Assembly: GCF_025151995.1 (NCBI RefSeq)
Contig: NZ_CP102290.1
Coordinates: 1,302,001 to 1,366,000 of the forward strand
Length of the DNA: 64,000 nucleotides
Source: Ruminococcus gauvreauii
GTDB taxonomy: Bacteria > Bacillota > Clostridia > Lachnospirales > Lachnospiraceae
Reading direction: 5' to 3'
The translations under genes were made by a program, and so were the position numbers. Below are positions 17,510 through 25,722 of this stretch, one piece after another (the first letter of the stretch is position 1; every line of letters starts with the position of its first letter). Below the pieces are notes generated by a model. It did not search any database. It was not told the DNA's origin and saw only the letters and a program-made list of their open reading frames with translations.

Positions 17510-18775
17510 GGGAATAATGGCAACTATCGAAAAAATGCCGCCCTGGTGGGATATCTTCAGATTCCCTCCGTATTTTTCTACAATATCACGGACCTTTCCG
17601 ATTCCCAGCCCGTGCTGCCTGCGGTCACGCTTCGTTGTGCGGTACTCCCCATGGCAGAATGTGATTTCATTTACATAAGGATTCTCCAGCTGAAAACTGA
17701 AATATCCCCCGCTTATCCGGGCACGCAGCTCTATCCTGCGCTCCTGGGCTTCACGGATCTGCATGCAGGCTTCCATCGCATTGTCCAGCGTGTTGGCAAA
17801 CAGAGAACAGACATCCACTTCATCCATCCAGAGTTCCTCCCCCAGGTCGATATTGAAAAACAGATCGATTCCCAGTTCTTCCGCCCGCTGATACTTGCTT
17901 GCAAGTACCGCATTGACCAGGCTGTTTTTACAGAAAGAACGGTTCGTCCCCGCGGCCGCTGCAGACAGCTTTGCAAAATATGCCCGGGCTTTCTCCGTCT
18001 CCTTTTGTTCCAGCAGGGCGTCCACTGCGGCGAGATGGTTATTCATATCGTGGCGCAGCCTCCGGATCTCCTTCTGGTTATGTTCCAGCTCCCGGTAATA
18101 TTCCTGTTCCTGGTGCAGGTTTTCGTTCTCCAGCAGGACCTTTGTGTTTTCTATCATATAGGTGATAAGGTATAAAATTCCCAGATTGGATATAAAGCTG
18201 ATGACCGTGATACCTATACTGAAGGCTACCTGCGCTTCCGTGGTTATGATAATGACGTATCCTGTGACAAACAGCGGCATCAGTGACACGACGTCCAGCA
18301 TCGCCCACATCTGTATGGTCAGATAGTTTCCTGCCCTTCGGATTTTGCCAAAAAACGTTTGATAGATACCGAGCCATGCCAGCAGACAAAGCAGCGCATG
18401 CAGACAAAGTTCCAGATACCAGCGGGGGGATGGATACCTGTTATACTCAATACTGATCACATACGGAACCAGAAAATTGACCGCCACCACCAGCGGATAG
18501 AGAATCAGGACGGCGGACAGCTTTTTAATCAGTCTTCCCCTGTACCCCGCCATCACCACGATCAGATACCAGATACCCGCGTACGTAATATTTACAATAT
18601 CACCATTGAAAATGACAATACTCGAAACAGGAATCAGGGATAAGGCAATCAGTATTTTTGCCCACAGCTGATTTCTGGTCTCTGCAAATGCCCCCGTCAT
18701 GCGCATGAATACGACAGCAGTCCCCAACATCAGCAGAAACTGAACCAGCCGGGCGGCTGTTCCTATTGCTTCCAT
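17483..18775 (-). CDS. GHKL-type sensor histidine kinase, AgrC/VirS-like
   Basis: A 430-residue membrane kinase. Six or seven hydrophobic segments occupy about residues 5-225, followed by a coiled-coil dimerisation helix and the phosphoacceptor motif RLRHDMNNHLAAV (about 250-262). The ATP-binding domain has the N-box NTLDNAMEAC and the G-box HGLGIGKVRDIVEKYGG. This architecture typifies peptide-sensing kinases paired with LytTR regulators. The response-regulator gene lies 15 bases upstream on the same strand. The divergent Bce-type ABC exporter is the probable target or sensory partner; no pheromone precursor gene is visible nearby. Confidence 0.93.
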   Translation of the reverse strand: MEAIGTAARLVQFLLMLGTAVVFMRMTGAFAETRNQLWAKILIALSLIPVSSIVIFNGDIVNITYAGIWYLIVVMAGYRGRLIKKLSAVLILYPLVVAVNFLVPYVISIEYNRYPSPRWYLELCLHALLCLLAWLGIYQTFFGKIRRAGNYLTIQMWAMLDVVSLMPLFVTGYVIIITTEAQVAFSIGITVISFISNLGILYLITYMIENTKVLLENENLHQEQEYYRELEHNQKEIRRLRHDMNNHLAAVDALLEQKETEKARAYFAKLSAAAAGTNRSFCKNSLVNAVLASKYQRAEELGIDLFFNIDLGEELWMDEVDVCSLFANTLDNAMEACMQIREAQERRIELRARISGGYFSFQLENPYVNEITFCHGEYRTTKRDRRQHGLGIGKVRDIVEKYGGNLKISHQGGIFSIVAIIPKEGVNPAE

Positions 18776-18790
18776 TTCGTATTATCCCCC

Positions 18791-19492
18791 CTATTTTAAC
18801 ATTCTCTTTGCAAATGCGATCAGGAACTCCTGTCTGTGTGCCCGGCTCACCGGAAGTATCTCTGTCCCAACCAGCGCGGAATTGTCTTTCGTCTCCATAA
18901 CCTGATTCATATTGACCAGATATCTCTGGTGAATACGCTGGAAATAGTCCGGCAGTTCTTTCTGGAGCTCGTCCAGCTTCCCGTAGAACGTCTTCTTATC
19001 TGATTTTGTCACTGCCGTGATTCTGCGCCGGTCACTGTAGAAGTAGCAGACTTCCCGCAGGTTCTGCCGGTAGCTTCCGCTTCCCGTCGGGATCAGATAA
19101 TATTCTGCCTCACGGCCGGCAATCTCTCTGAGGGCAGCGTCTGCCACTTCTCTGATCTTCTTCTCTTTATACGGCTTCAATATATAATGAAACGCATGTA
19201 CTTCATATCCCTGGAACACGAAATCAGGATATGCCGTCACAAAGACCAGGACCGACTGCACACCCAGCTGCCGCAGCTGCCTGGCCGTCTCCATGCCGTT
19301 CATCCCGCTCATCTCAATGTCCAGAAAGATCAGATCAAAACTGTTTCTCAGGCAGGCAGTGCACAGTTCTTCTCCCGATGCAAATTCATAGAATTCATGC
19401 GCCTCCGCCTTCAGCTGCAGATGCAAAGTCAGGATCTCCCGCAGCACACTCCTCTGTCCTTTTTCATCATCACACACGGCAATCTGTATCAC
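18791..19492 (-). CDS. LytTR family response regulator
   Basis: A 233-residue regulator with an N-terminal receiver domain (phosphoacceptor D58 in LIFLDIEMSGMNG; acidic pocket CDDE near 7-10) and a C-terminal LytTR DNA-binding domain (about 135-230, with RRITAVTKSDKKTFYGKL and FQRIHQRYLVNM). I chose the GTG at 19492 because it gives the usual N-terminus IQIAVCDDE and is preceded by AGAGGTG. ATG starts at 19516 or 19525 would add 8 or 11 residues without a clear ribosome site. It is the first gene of a regulator-kinase operon, divergent from the ABC exporter. Confidence 0.92.
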   Translation of the reverse strand: MIQIAVCDDEKGQRSVLREILTLHLQLKAEAHEFYEFASGEELCTACLRNSFDLIFLDIEMSGMNGMETARQLRQLGVQSVLVFVTAYPDFVFQGYEVHAFHYILKPYKEKKIREVADAALREIAGREAEYYLIPTGSGSYRQNLREVCYFYSDRRRITAVTKSDKKTFYGKLDELQKELPDYFQRIHQRYLVNMNQVMETKDNSALVGTEILPVSRAHRQEFLIAFAKRMLK

Positions 19493-19573
19493 ATCTTCAC
19501 CTCTTTCTTCTGTCATGTTCCCCATTCTAACACATTCTTCCCCGGTTAAAAAGTACCGGAACCAAACGTTACA

Positions 19574-19633
19574 AATTTTGTGTCAAATATGACAAAATTG
19601 GAGGGGAACAGGGATGCGCCTGTGCCTTACAAT
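19574..19633 (+). promoter_or_regulatory. Probable promoter and operator of the Bce-type exporter
   Basis: TACAAT at 19628-19633 is a good -10 element, about 47 bases before the ATP-binding gene; the -35 region is weak. An imperfect AT-rich dyad (ATTTTGT...TGACAAAAT) lies at 19574-19599 in the divergent interval shared with the LytTR gene. This is a plausible regulator site but not a recognised LytTR consensus. Confidence 0.4.
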
Positions 19634-19679
19634 AGAGTTGCAGCAAAGAAATCACATAACCTAATGGAGGTGTACGACT

Positions 19680-20426
19680 ATGCTGAAAATACAGCATTTA
19701 TACAAAACTTATCATACCGGAAATATGAACTACGAGGTTTTAAAAGATGTATCTTTCGAAGTGGAAAAGGGTGAATTTGTGGCTGTCATGGGCCCTTCCG
19801 GTTCCGGAAAGACGACTCTTCTGAACTGTATATCCTGTTATATCCCGTTTGATAAAGGAGAGATCCGGCTGGGAGATGAAAATCTTGCCTCCTTAAGCGA
19901 AAATGAACTGGCGCATATCCGTAATCAGAAGCTGGGATTTGTCTTTCAGGATTTTATGCTGCTGGACGGCCTGACAGTGCGTGACAATATCATGCTCCCT
20001 CGAATCATCAGCGGGCGGATCGACAGCAGCATGGAAAAAGAGGCAGACCGTCTCTGCGGCATCTTCGGCATTACGCATATCAGCGGCAAGTATCCCGCCG
20101 AAATATCCGGGGGTGAAAAACAGCGAACCGCAGTCGCCCGTGCTCTGATCAACCATCCTCTGGTCATGCTGGCAGATGAACCCACCGGGAATCTGGATTC
20201 CAAATCCAGCCAGGCTGTCATCAGCTCCTTTGAACAGGCACGCCATGAGCTGAATGCCACGATCTTTATGGTAACGCATGACAGCTACGCAGCCTCTTTC
20301 TGCGACCGCGTGATTATCTTGAAGGACGGCAGCATCTTCTGTATCGCCCAAAACGGCGGCAACAGAAGCAGCTTTCAGGATCAGCTTCTCGAAATTATCA
20401 AAGAAATGAGTGGTGATAATGTATGA
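19680..20426 (+). CDS. ABC transporter ATP-binding protein, BceA-like
   Basis: A 248-residue ATPase of the MacB/LolD/BceA group. Walker A is GPSGSGKTTLLN (about 38-49), the Q-loop is VFQDFMLLDGLTV, the signature ISGGEKQRTAVARAL, and Walker B VMLADEPTGNLDS, followed by an H-loop in MVTHDSYAA. ATGGAGGTG lies upstream of the ATG. Its last four bases overlap the permease start. It powers the large FtsX-type permease, typically for resistance to or sensing of cell-wall-active peptides. Confidence 0.95.
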   Translation: MLKIQHLYKTYHTGNMNYEVLKDVSFEVEKGEFVAVMGPSGSGKTTLLNCISCYIPFDKGEIRLGDENLASLSENELAHIRNQKLGFVFQDFMLLDGLTVRDNIMLPRIISGRIDSSMEKEADRLCGIFGITHISGKYPAEISGGEKQRTAVARALINHPLVMLADEPTGNLDSKSSQAVISSFEQARHELNATIFMVTHDSYAASFCDRVIILKDGSIFCIAQNGGNRSSFQDQLLEIIKEMSGDNV

Positions 20427-22510
20427 AGACCTTAACACAGATCAATCAGGCACTGCGCCGCCATCACAAAAAGCATTACCGGCTTTTGTTTTTCTGCTGT
20501 TTTTTCTCAGTCCTTCTGATCACGGCGTACGTCACTATGATGCGCTCGCCGACAGTACTGACGATCCTGCCGGAAGGCGGAGATTCCCGCAAACAGGTCA
20601 TGGCAGTTTTCATACTCGCCGCTGTCGGCTGCGGTGTCTTTGTAACTTATACGGCAGCACTGTTTTTCAAAGATAAGGCAAAGGATACGGGTATCTTTCT
20701 GGCACTCGGCGCCTCTGCCAGCCAGCTGCACCGGCAGCTTTTCAAGGAACTGATGCAGATCGCAGTCGGCGCCTGCCTTCTGGGTGCGGCTCTCGGCACT
20801 CCTCTGGCGTTCGGCATCTGGAAACTGTTCGGCACGCTGCTCGTCAACAGTCCTGAGATGGATTTTGTTTTTTCTGCTCAGGCCTACTTATTTGCCGGTG
20901 TGTTTTTGCTTTACGTGATTGCTGCACTGTTTTTTATGAGTATCCGCTTCATCCGTCAGACCAATATCATCGATATCGTCAATGCACAGCGCAGGAGCGA
21001 ACCCGTTCACGATGTCCGTCCATGGTATGGCATTGTCGGAATCCTGCTGATGGCAGTCGGCGGCTTTGGCGGCTATATCCTCCCTTCTTTCTGCATTACC
21101 GTACTGCACTGGTACCCGCCCGCATGGATCAATATCGCCTATCTTCCGCTTTTTGCGGGACTGTATATGCTGCTGCTCTACACCGTGATACACGGCTGGA
21201 GACATGGAAAGAACCGTTATAAGGATATTATAACCCGGAGCATGATGAAATTTCAGGGCCGCCAGACGGTCAACAACATGCTCATCATCACAGTACTTCT
21301 TGCAGGCGCCTACTTTGCCTCATTTTATGCGCCGATGCTCACGACAGGAAGCCGGATGAGCATTGACAACCGTCCATATGATTATATGTTCCATTACCGT
21401 CAGGACCAGAATATGCTGACAGAAGCTGATATCCGCGATATGGCTGACATTTACAATGTCGATATCACAGATTACACACAGGTACAGACCACGAATATTG
21501 CCACCGACGGATATGAGCAGATTGAGCACTCCAACGGAACGTATGATCTGAAATACCTGGAAATAAACCGGGAGGGCAACTTTCTGTCTGAATCTGATTT
21601 CACAAAGATAACCGGCACTTCCATCGATGTGCCCAGGGGGAAATTGCGTGCGGTCCTTGCAAAAGACGGAAGCGGCAGCTATATGATCCCAAATGATATC
21701 ACCAAGCTTACGAATCCGGTAACAGGTCTGCAGATGGATATCGCATTTGAAACATATGCGTATGACGATATGCTCGCCGCTAATTACTACGTGCTGGACG
21801 ATGCGGACTATCAGAAGATTACCGAGGGTTCCACCCCGGAATGGAAGGAATACCTGACCGTCTTTAACGTAAAGGATGTGGACGCCTCCTATGCATTTGC
21901 AAGAAACCTCTACGAGGAGATCGTCCGTCGTTTTGGTCCGGAATGTGAAGTCGCCGATTCTTATGACCGCATCATCAGGCAGCGCGCCGAAGAAAACGGC
22001 GAGACATACGATATGGATAATTATAGCTTACATTATAAAGACCTCTACTCGTCTGAATTCAAAATCTACTGGAAATATACGCCGATGTTCAGGATCATGG
22101 ATCTGAATGACTTTAACACAACATTTGCAGTCTTTCTGATGCTGTTTGTATTTATCTCCGTCATCTGCTTTGCCGCAGTATTTGTGATCGCTTATACCCG
22201 GTGCATGACTGTTGCATATATCAACCGGCAGGTCTATGACGATCTGAAACATCTGGGCGCTGACCAAAATTACCTGTACGCCTCTGTCAGGAGTCAGATT
22301 GGGAAGGTATTTAAGACGCCCGTGATTGTGGGAACTGTTCTAATGTATCTGCTGTATTTTATGATTATGTATTTTAACGACGACGGACTGACTCCAGGTG
22401 AACTCGCGGGTCTTCGAAACTGTGCCGTTTTTGTCATAATCATGACCCTGGTCATCTGGCTGTTCTACCGCTTCACTCTGAGGAGCGTACGAAAAATACT
22501 GGACCTTTAA
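20423..22510 (+). CDS. ABC transporter permease, BceB-like (FtsX family)
   Basis: A 695-residue permease with about ten transmembrane segments: one near 20-40, three more by 180, others around 210-310, and three at the C-terminus. A large extracellular domain lies between about residues 310 and 560. This matches the BceB layout used in antimicrobial-peptide detoxification and signalling. It overlaps the ATPase gene by four bases. Unlike classical BceAB systems, the adjacent regulators are GHKL/LytTR rather than BceS/BceR. The peptide substrate is unknown. Confidence 0.92.
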   Translation: MKTLTQINQALRRHHKKHYRLLFFCCFFSVLLITAYVTMMRSPTVLTILPEGGDSRKQVMAVFILAAVGCGVFVTYTAALFFKDKAKDTGIFLALGASASQLHRQLFKELMQIAVGACLLGAALGTPLAFGIWKLFGTLLVNSPEMDFVFSAQAYLFAGVFLLYVIAALFFMSIRFIRQTNIIDIVNAQRRSEPVHDVRPWYGIVGILLMAVGGFGGYILPSFCITVLHWYPPAWINIAYLPLFAGLYMLLLYTVIHGWRHGKNRYKDIITRSMMKFQGRQTVNNMLIITVLLAGAYFASFYAPMLTTGSRMSIDNRPYDYMFHYRQDQNMLTEADIRDMADIYNVDITDYTQVQTTNIATDGYEQIEHSNGTYDLKYLEINREGNFLSESDFTKITGTSIDVPRGKLRAVLAKDGSGSYMIPNDITKLTNPVTGLQMDIAFETYAYDDMLAANYYVLDDADYQKITEGSTPEWKEYLTVFNVKDVDASYAFARNLYEEIVRRFGPECEVADSYDRIIRQRAEENGETYDMDNYSLHYKDLYSSEFKIYWKYTPMFRIMDLNDFNTTFAVFLMLFVFISVICFAAVFVIAYTRCMTVAYINRQVYDDLKHLGADQNYLYASVRSQIGKVFKTPVIVGTVLMYLLYFMIMYFNDDGLTPGELAGLRNCAVFVIIMTLVIWLFYRFTLRSVRKILDL

Positions 22511-22517
22511 TTTTTGA

Positions 22518-22575
22518 CATGAAAAAAGCGTTTCCTGTATTCAGCTTCTGCTGATACGGGAAACGCTCTTTTCAT
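22518..22575. terminator. Bidirectional terminator
   Basis: Long, nearly perfect arms 22518-22544 and 22549-22575 (core GCGTTTCC / GGAAACGC) with A- and T-rich flanks, between the convergent permease and HdeD-like genes. The right arm contains the stop codon of the HdeD-like gene. Confidence 0.85.
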
Positions 22576-23177
22576 GCCCTCCGGTTCTGTTCATCATCAT
22601 AGAGTACAATATCCTCCTCCAGGACCTGTTCAGAGATCCGCTTCAACAGCCCGGATACACAGAAAAGTGTCCAGAAGTCCATCAGGCCATCAGCGATCAG
22701 GGCAATTCCGATAAAAATCATCAGTGCCTTCATCGTCCCGAAAGGATTGAACAGCATGAAGATCCCCAGCACACCCGCCGCAATGCCGAGCAGCATGACC
22801 ACCCACCAGTATTCATATCCCATGCGCATCAGGTTCGTCCCGTGCTGAATCTTCACAAAGCAGTCAACTATGACCAGGATTCCAAGCGCAATGGGCAAAA
22901 TGCCAAGCAGCAGCTCAGGCCTGATCAGAAAGAACACCCCGCAGGCCGCCTCCATCAGACCCCGCGCAAAATCCATCTGGAAGATATAATCATCGATCGC
23001 CTTCCGGAAGTAAATCACAATATGTATCACGCCCATCACACCGAATAGAATGGCAATCATGTAACAAATGATCTTTCCGGAAGACACCGGAAAAAACAGG
23101 AATAATATTCCTACAACAATGCACATCAATGCCATTATCATGTAATCCCGTTTAAATTCCTTTACAAATCTTTTCAA
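22572..23177 (-). CDS. HdeD/DUF308-like membrane protein
   Basis: A 201-residue membrane protein with six hydrophobic segments arranged as three repeated pairs, the hallmark of HdeD/DUF308 proteins (for example AILFGVMGVIHIVIYF and IALGILVIVDCFVKI). The start is a TTG at 23177, preceded by GGGGGG at a suitable distance; no ATG with a site is available. A charged 25-residue tail (EEDIVLYDDEQNRR) is cytoplasmic. HdeD relatives are linked to acid or stress resistance, but the function is unproven. It ends at a terminator shared with the Bce-type permease. Confidence 0.85.
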   Translation of the reverse strand: MKRFVKEFKRDYMIMALMCIVVGILFLFFPVSSGKIICYMIAILFGVMGVIHIVIYFRKAIDDYIFQMDFARGLMEAACGVFFLIRPELLLGILPIALGILVIVDCFVKIQHGTNLMRMGYEYWWVVMLLGIAAGVLGIFMLFNPFGTMKALMIFIGIALIADGLMDFWTLFCVSGLLKRISEQVLEEDIVLYDDEQNRRA

Positions 23178-23373
23178 CTCAGTTCCCCCCTGCCCTCGAT
23201 AGCCAGTGTGTCAGTAGATTTTCACTTATCTTATATAATAACACGATCTTCTCCGAATTTTAACCGTAATCTTTCTGTTTTTTGACTTTTGTCGGAGGCA
23301 TCCCCCCATTCACCGGAAAGATTGCATCCCAACCCGCATATATATAGAGAAACCTGATAAAAGGGAGCATTCT

Positions 23374-24141
23374 ATGAAAACACGGGGATACGGTGCCCTT
23401 CTGGCATTTACCTTCTGCCTGATATCAGCACTGTCCGTCTTATACTGGAGCAACATCAAGGGGCAGTTGACAGTCTCCGGAGGCGCATCCGGCAGCAGTG
23501 AGCTCCCGATCAAATGTGTCCAGACAGACAGCCCTCAGATCGCCCTGACCTTCGATACCGCATCGGGCAATGAAGACACTGCCCGGATTCTGGAAATCCT
23601 CAGATCCAACGATGTCACCGCCACTTTTTTTGTGACCGGAGGCTGGGTCGACGCCTACCCGGAAGATATAAAAGCAATTCAGGCAGCAGGTCATGATCTG
23701 GGAAATCACAGCGCCACGCATTCTGATATGAACGGTCTCGACGCCAAAAAGCAGACAGAAGAACTGCTCACTGTTCATCAAAAAGTAAAAGAACTGACCG
23801 GCGCGGATATGACGCTGTTTCGTCCTCCGTTCGGTGATTATAATGATCTGGTCATTCAAACCGCCAGAGAGAACGGATACTTCACGATTCTATGGGACAT
23901 CGACAGCATGGACTGGAAAGATTACGGCACAGATTCCATCATTGATGCCGTCTATAATCACAGGCGCCTGGGGAACGGATCTATCATCCTCTGTCACAAC
24001 GGCGCCAAGTACACGGCGGAAGCGCTCGATCCGCTCATTAAACTCCTGAAAGAAAAAGGGTTCGAGTTTGTTCCTGTTTCCAGGCTGATTTATCGGGAGA
24101 ACTTTCATATGGATCAGGACTGCAGACAGATTCCGGACTGA
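23374..24141 (+). CDS. Polysaccharide deacetylase (NodB domain), membrane-anchored or secreted
   Basis: A 255-residue carbohydrate esterase family 4 protein. An N-terminal signal anchor lies at about 7-26, and the NodB domain at about 50-240. Motif 1 is ALTFDTASGN, with the catalytic Asp but Thr in place of the usual second Asp. Motif 2 NHSATH carries the zinc histidines; motif 3 is RPPFGDYN; the late motif is ILCHN. It resembles PdaB-like enzymes acting on peptidoglycan. The Thr substitution may alter metal binding. AAGGGAG precedes the ATG. The gene stands alone and ends at a strong terminator. Confidence 0.92.
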   Translation: MKTRGYGALLAFTFCLISALSVLYWSNIKGQLTVSGGASGSSELPIKCVQTDSPQIALTFDTASGNEDTARILEILRSNDVTATFFVTGGWVDAYPEDIKAIQAAGHDLGNHSATHSDMNGLDAKKQTEELLTVHQKVKELTGADMTLFRPPFGDYNDLVIQTARENGYFTILWDIDSMDWKDYGTDSIIDAVYNHRRLGNGSIILCHNGAKYTAEALDPLIKLLKEKGFEFVPVSRLIYRENFHMDQDCRQIPD

Positions 24142-24146
24142 AATAT

Positions 24147-24192
24147 CAAAAGACCGTTCTGCAGAGCACAGCTCTTACAGATCGGTCTTTTG
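24147..24192. terminator. Bidirectional terminator
   Basis: Outer arms CAAAAGACCG (24147-24156) and CGGTCTTTTG (24183-24192), with an inner GAGC/GCTC stem, between the deacetylase gene and the convergent surface-protein cassette. Confidence 0.85.
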
Positions 24193-24203
24193 GCGCTGAT
24201 TTC

Positions 24204-24713
24204 CTATACAACATGAAGAACTGTTTTAACCTGCGCACCGTTCATGGAACTCATCGAATCATCCATGGAGTACGTACTGATATTAATATACAGGTCATAG
24301 TCCCCCGCATCCGGCAGGTTGGAAACCGCAAATTCGGTGATCGCCGTTCCCGGCCTGATCAAATCTGATTCATATAAGATATCGGATGCCCCGGCAACCT
24401 CCAGTGTATATTTGAAATAGCAGGGATTGTCTTCCGGATTTACCAGTGACATGTTAAAGTTTTCCGCATTTTCAGATATTGTCAGCTCTTTGTATCCCGG
24501 AATTTTGATTCCCGGCTCTCCCCCGGACCTGTCCTCCAGATTTTGCGTCCAGGCAGACGCATCATCTGCAATCACCAGTCCCCTGTCGGCGATGCCGCTG
24601 TCCCCGGTATGTTTATATTGCCGGAAAAACCAGATGCCGCAGATCACAGCGAGAACCGCCAGAATCATAACTGATACCGTAACCCATTTGTTTCCCGTTA
24701 CTCTGTTTTTCAT
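24204..24713 (-). CDS. Membrane-anchored surface protein of unknown family
   Basis: A 169-residue protein with a single N-terminal hydrophobic segment (about 10-30) and a beta-rich extracellular remainder, without cysteine pairs or catalytic motifs. It starts seven bases after the 108-residue sortase-signal protein and is third in the cassette 25564 to 24204. The composition (repeated Asn, Asp and Gly turns; NPEDNPCYFKYTLEV) is reminiscent of adhesin or pilus-accessory domains encoded beside WxL-type proteins. I do not recognise a defined domain. Confidence 0.78.
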   Translation of the reverse strand: MKNRVTGNKWVTVSVMILAVLAVICGIWFFRQYKHTGDSGIADRGLVIADDASAWTQNLEDRSGGEPGIKIPGYKELTISENAENFNMSLVNPEDNPCYFKYTLEVAGASDILYESDLIRPGTAITEFAVSNLPDAGDYDLYINISTYSMDDSMSSMNGAQVKTVLHVV

Positions 24714-24719
24714 ATCCTG

Positions 24720-25046
24720 TCATCTTCCTTTTTCACATCTGTTTATTCTGCGATACACCATCATACAGATACCGGCTCCGGCTGACAGGCACACCGCCGT
24801 CAGGAAGAATACCGCGGATGTGTCTCCCGTTTTGACATTCTTCACCTTATCGCTTCCGGATACCGTTCGCACACTGCCGCCCGGGGACCTGACCGATGAG
24901 GAAGACTGTTTTTTATCGGTTGGTGTGTCCTTTGGTTCCTCTATTTTCAGATACAGATCGGTCCGGGATGCATTCACCTTCACCGGAATGGATGCCATCA
25001 GCAAAGCCGTAACCAGAAACAGGAGTTTCTTTCTTCCCGCTTTCAT
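24720..25046 (-). CDS. Small surface protein with sortase-like C-terminal signal
   Basis: A 108-residue protein: signal peptide (about 1-26, ending VNAS), a Lys/Ser-rich extracellular segment (35-68), then NVKTGD (70-75), a hydrophobic helix (about 77-98) and a basic tail RRINRCEKGR. The order motif, membrane helix, positive tail is that of a sorting signal, although NVKTGD lacks the Leu-Pro of LPXTG; clostridia use several such variants. It starts two bases after the upstream stop and so is probably coupled to it. No sortase gene is in the window. Confidence 0.8.
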   Translation of the reverse strand: MKAGRKKLLFLVTALLMASIPVKVNASRTDLYLKIEEPKDTPTDKKQSSSSVRSPGGSVRTVSGSDKVKNVKTGDTSAVFFLTAVCLSAGAGICMMVYRRINRCEKGR

Positions 25047-25048
25047 GA

Positions 25049-25564
25049 TTACAGGTCTGCCAGTCCGATTCCAAACGTAATATTTCCGGTGTATGCAACA
25101 TTGTACTCATATCTCCCGGCGATAACCGGCATGATCGTATACTGTTTGGTCTCGCTTCCCGTAAATGCCGCTACTTCTTTTCCATTTGCCTGGTCCTTAT
25201 CGCCTGTGGTCTCGATCACTTCTCCGGATTCCGGAATGATCTGATAGCGGATCGATGTATTCATGCCCGTGGGGCTGTCCGCCGCATTGCATTCCAGAAC
25301 CATCTGATTTCTGTACGCCTGTGTTCCTGCGATGGTCACAGATATCTTCTGGCCCTCCGGAAGATTCTCTACGTCTTCTGCCGTCACATCCACGACAGCC
25401 CCGTCATTTCCCATGGAAACAGTACCCGGGATGGTCACGGTGTAAGCAGGATCTGCCGTAAGTGTAGCGGTCAGTTCCTGTGTCGTCTCTTCTGCAAATG
25501 CAGTCAAAGGCATTGCCATACACACCGCCCCTGCGGTTAAGATAGCCAACATTCTTTTTTTCAT
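25049..25564 (-). CDS. Secreted WxL-like surface protein
   Basis: A 171-residue secreted protein. The signal peptide (about 1-24, cleavage after TAFA) is followed by a beta-rich domain resembling Firmicute WxL or adhesin modules: YTVTIPGTVSMG near the N-terminus and YNVAYTGNITFGI at the end. The second WxL tryptophan motif is not visible, so the family call is tentative. AGGAGGAAAAC precedes the ATG. It is the first gene of the three-gene surface cassette. Probable location is the cell wall, with a role in adhesion or wall interaction. Confidence 0.8.
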   Translation of the reverse strand: MKKRMLAILTAGAVCMAMPLTAFAEETTQELTATLTADPAYTVTIPGTVSMGNDGAVVDVTAEDVENLPEGQKISVTIAGTQAYRNQMVLECNAADSPTGMNTSIRYQIIPESGEVIETTGDKDQANGKEVAAFTGSETKQYTIMPVIAGRYEYNVAYTGNITFGIGLADL

Positions 25565-25722
25565 GGTGTTTTCCTCCCTGTGGTTCGATTTGTTATTTTC
25601 TGTCTGACACTGTTTACTCTATCCTTTATCTTCCATTTGCACTATCAACGGTGTGTAAAATGTTCGTAAGCTTATTCTAAGAATTTGATAAAGTGAACGG
25701 GCAAAGAAAAAGAGACCCCGGT

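Noticed and set aside
19680..22510. Assignment as a haem or lipoprotein exporter
   Set aside because: The roughly 250-residue extracellular domain and ten-helix layout of the permease fit the Bce type better than LolCDE or HrtAB.
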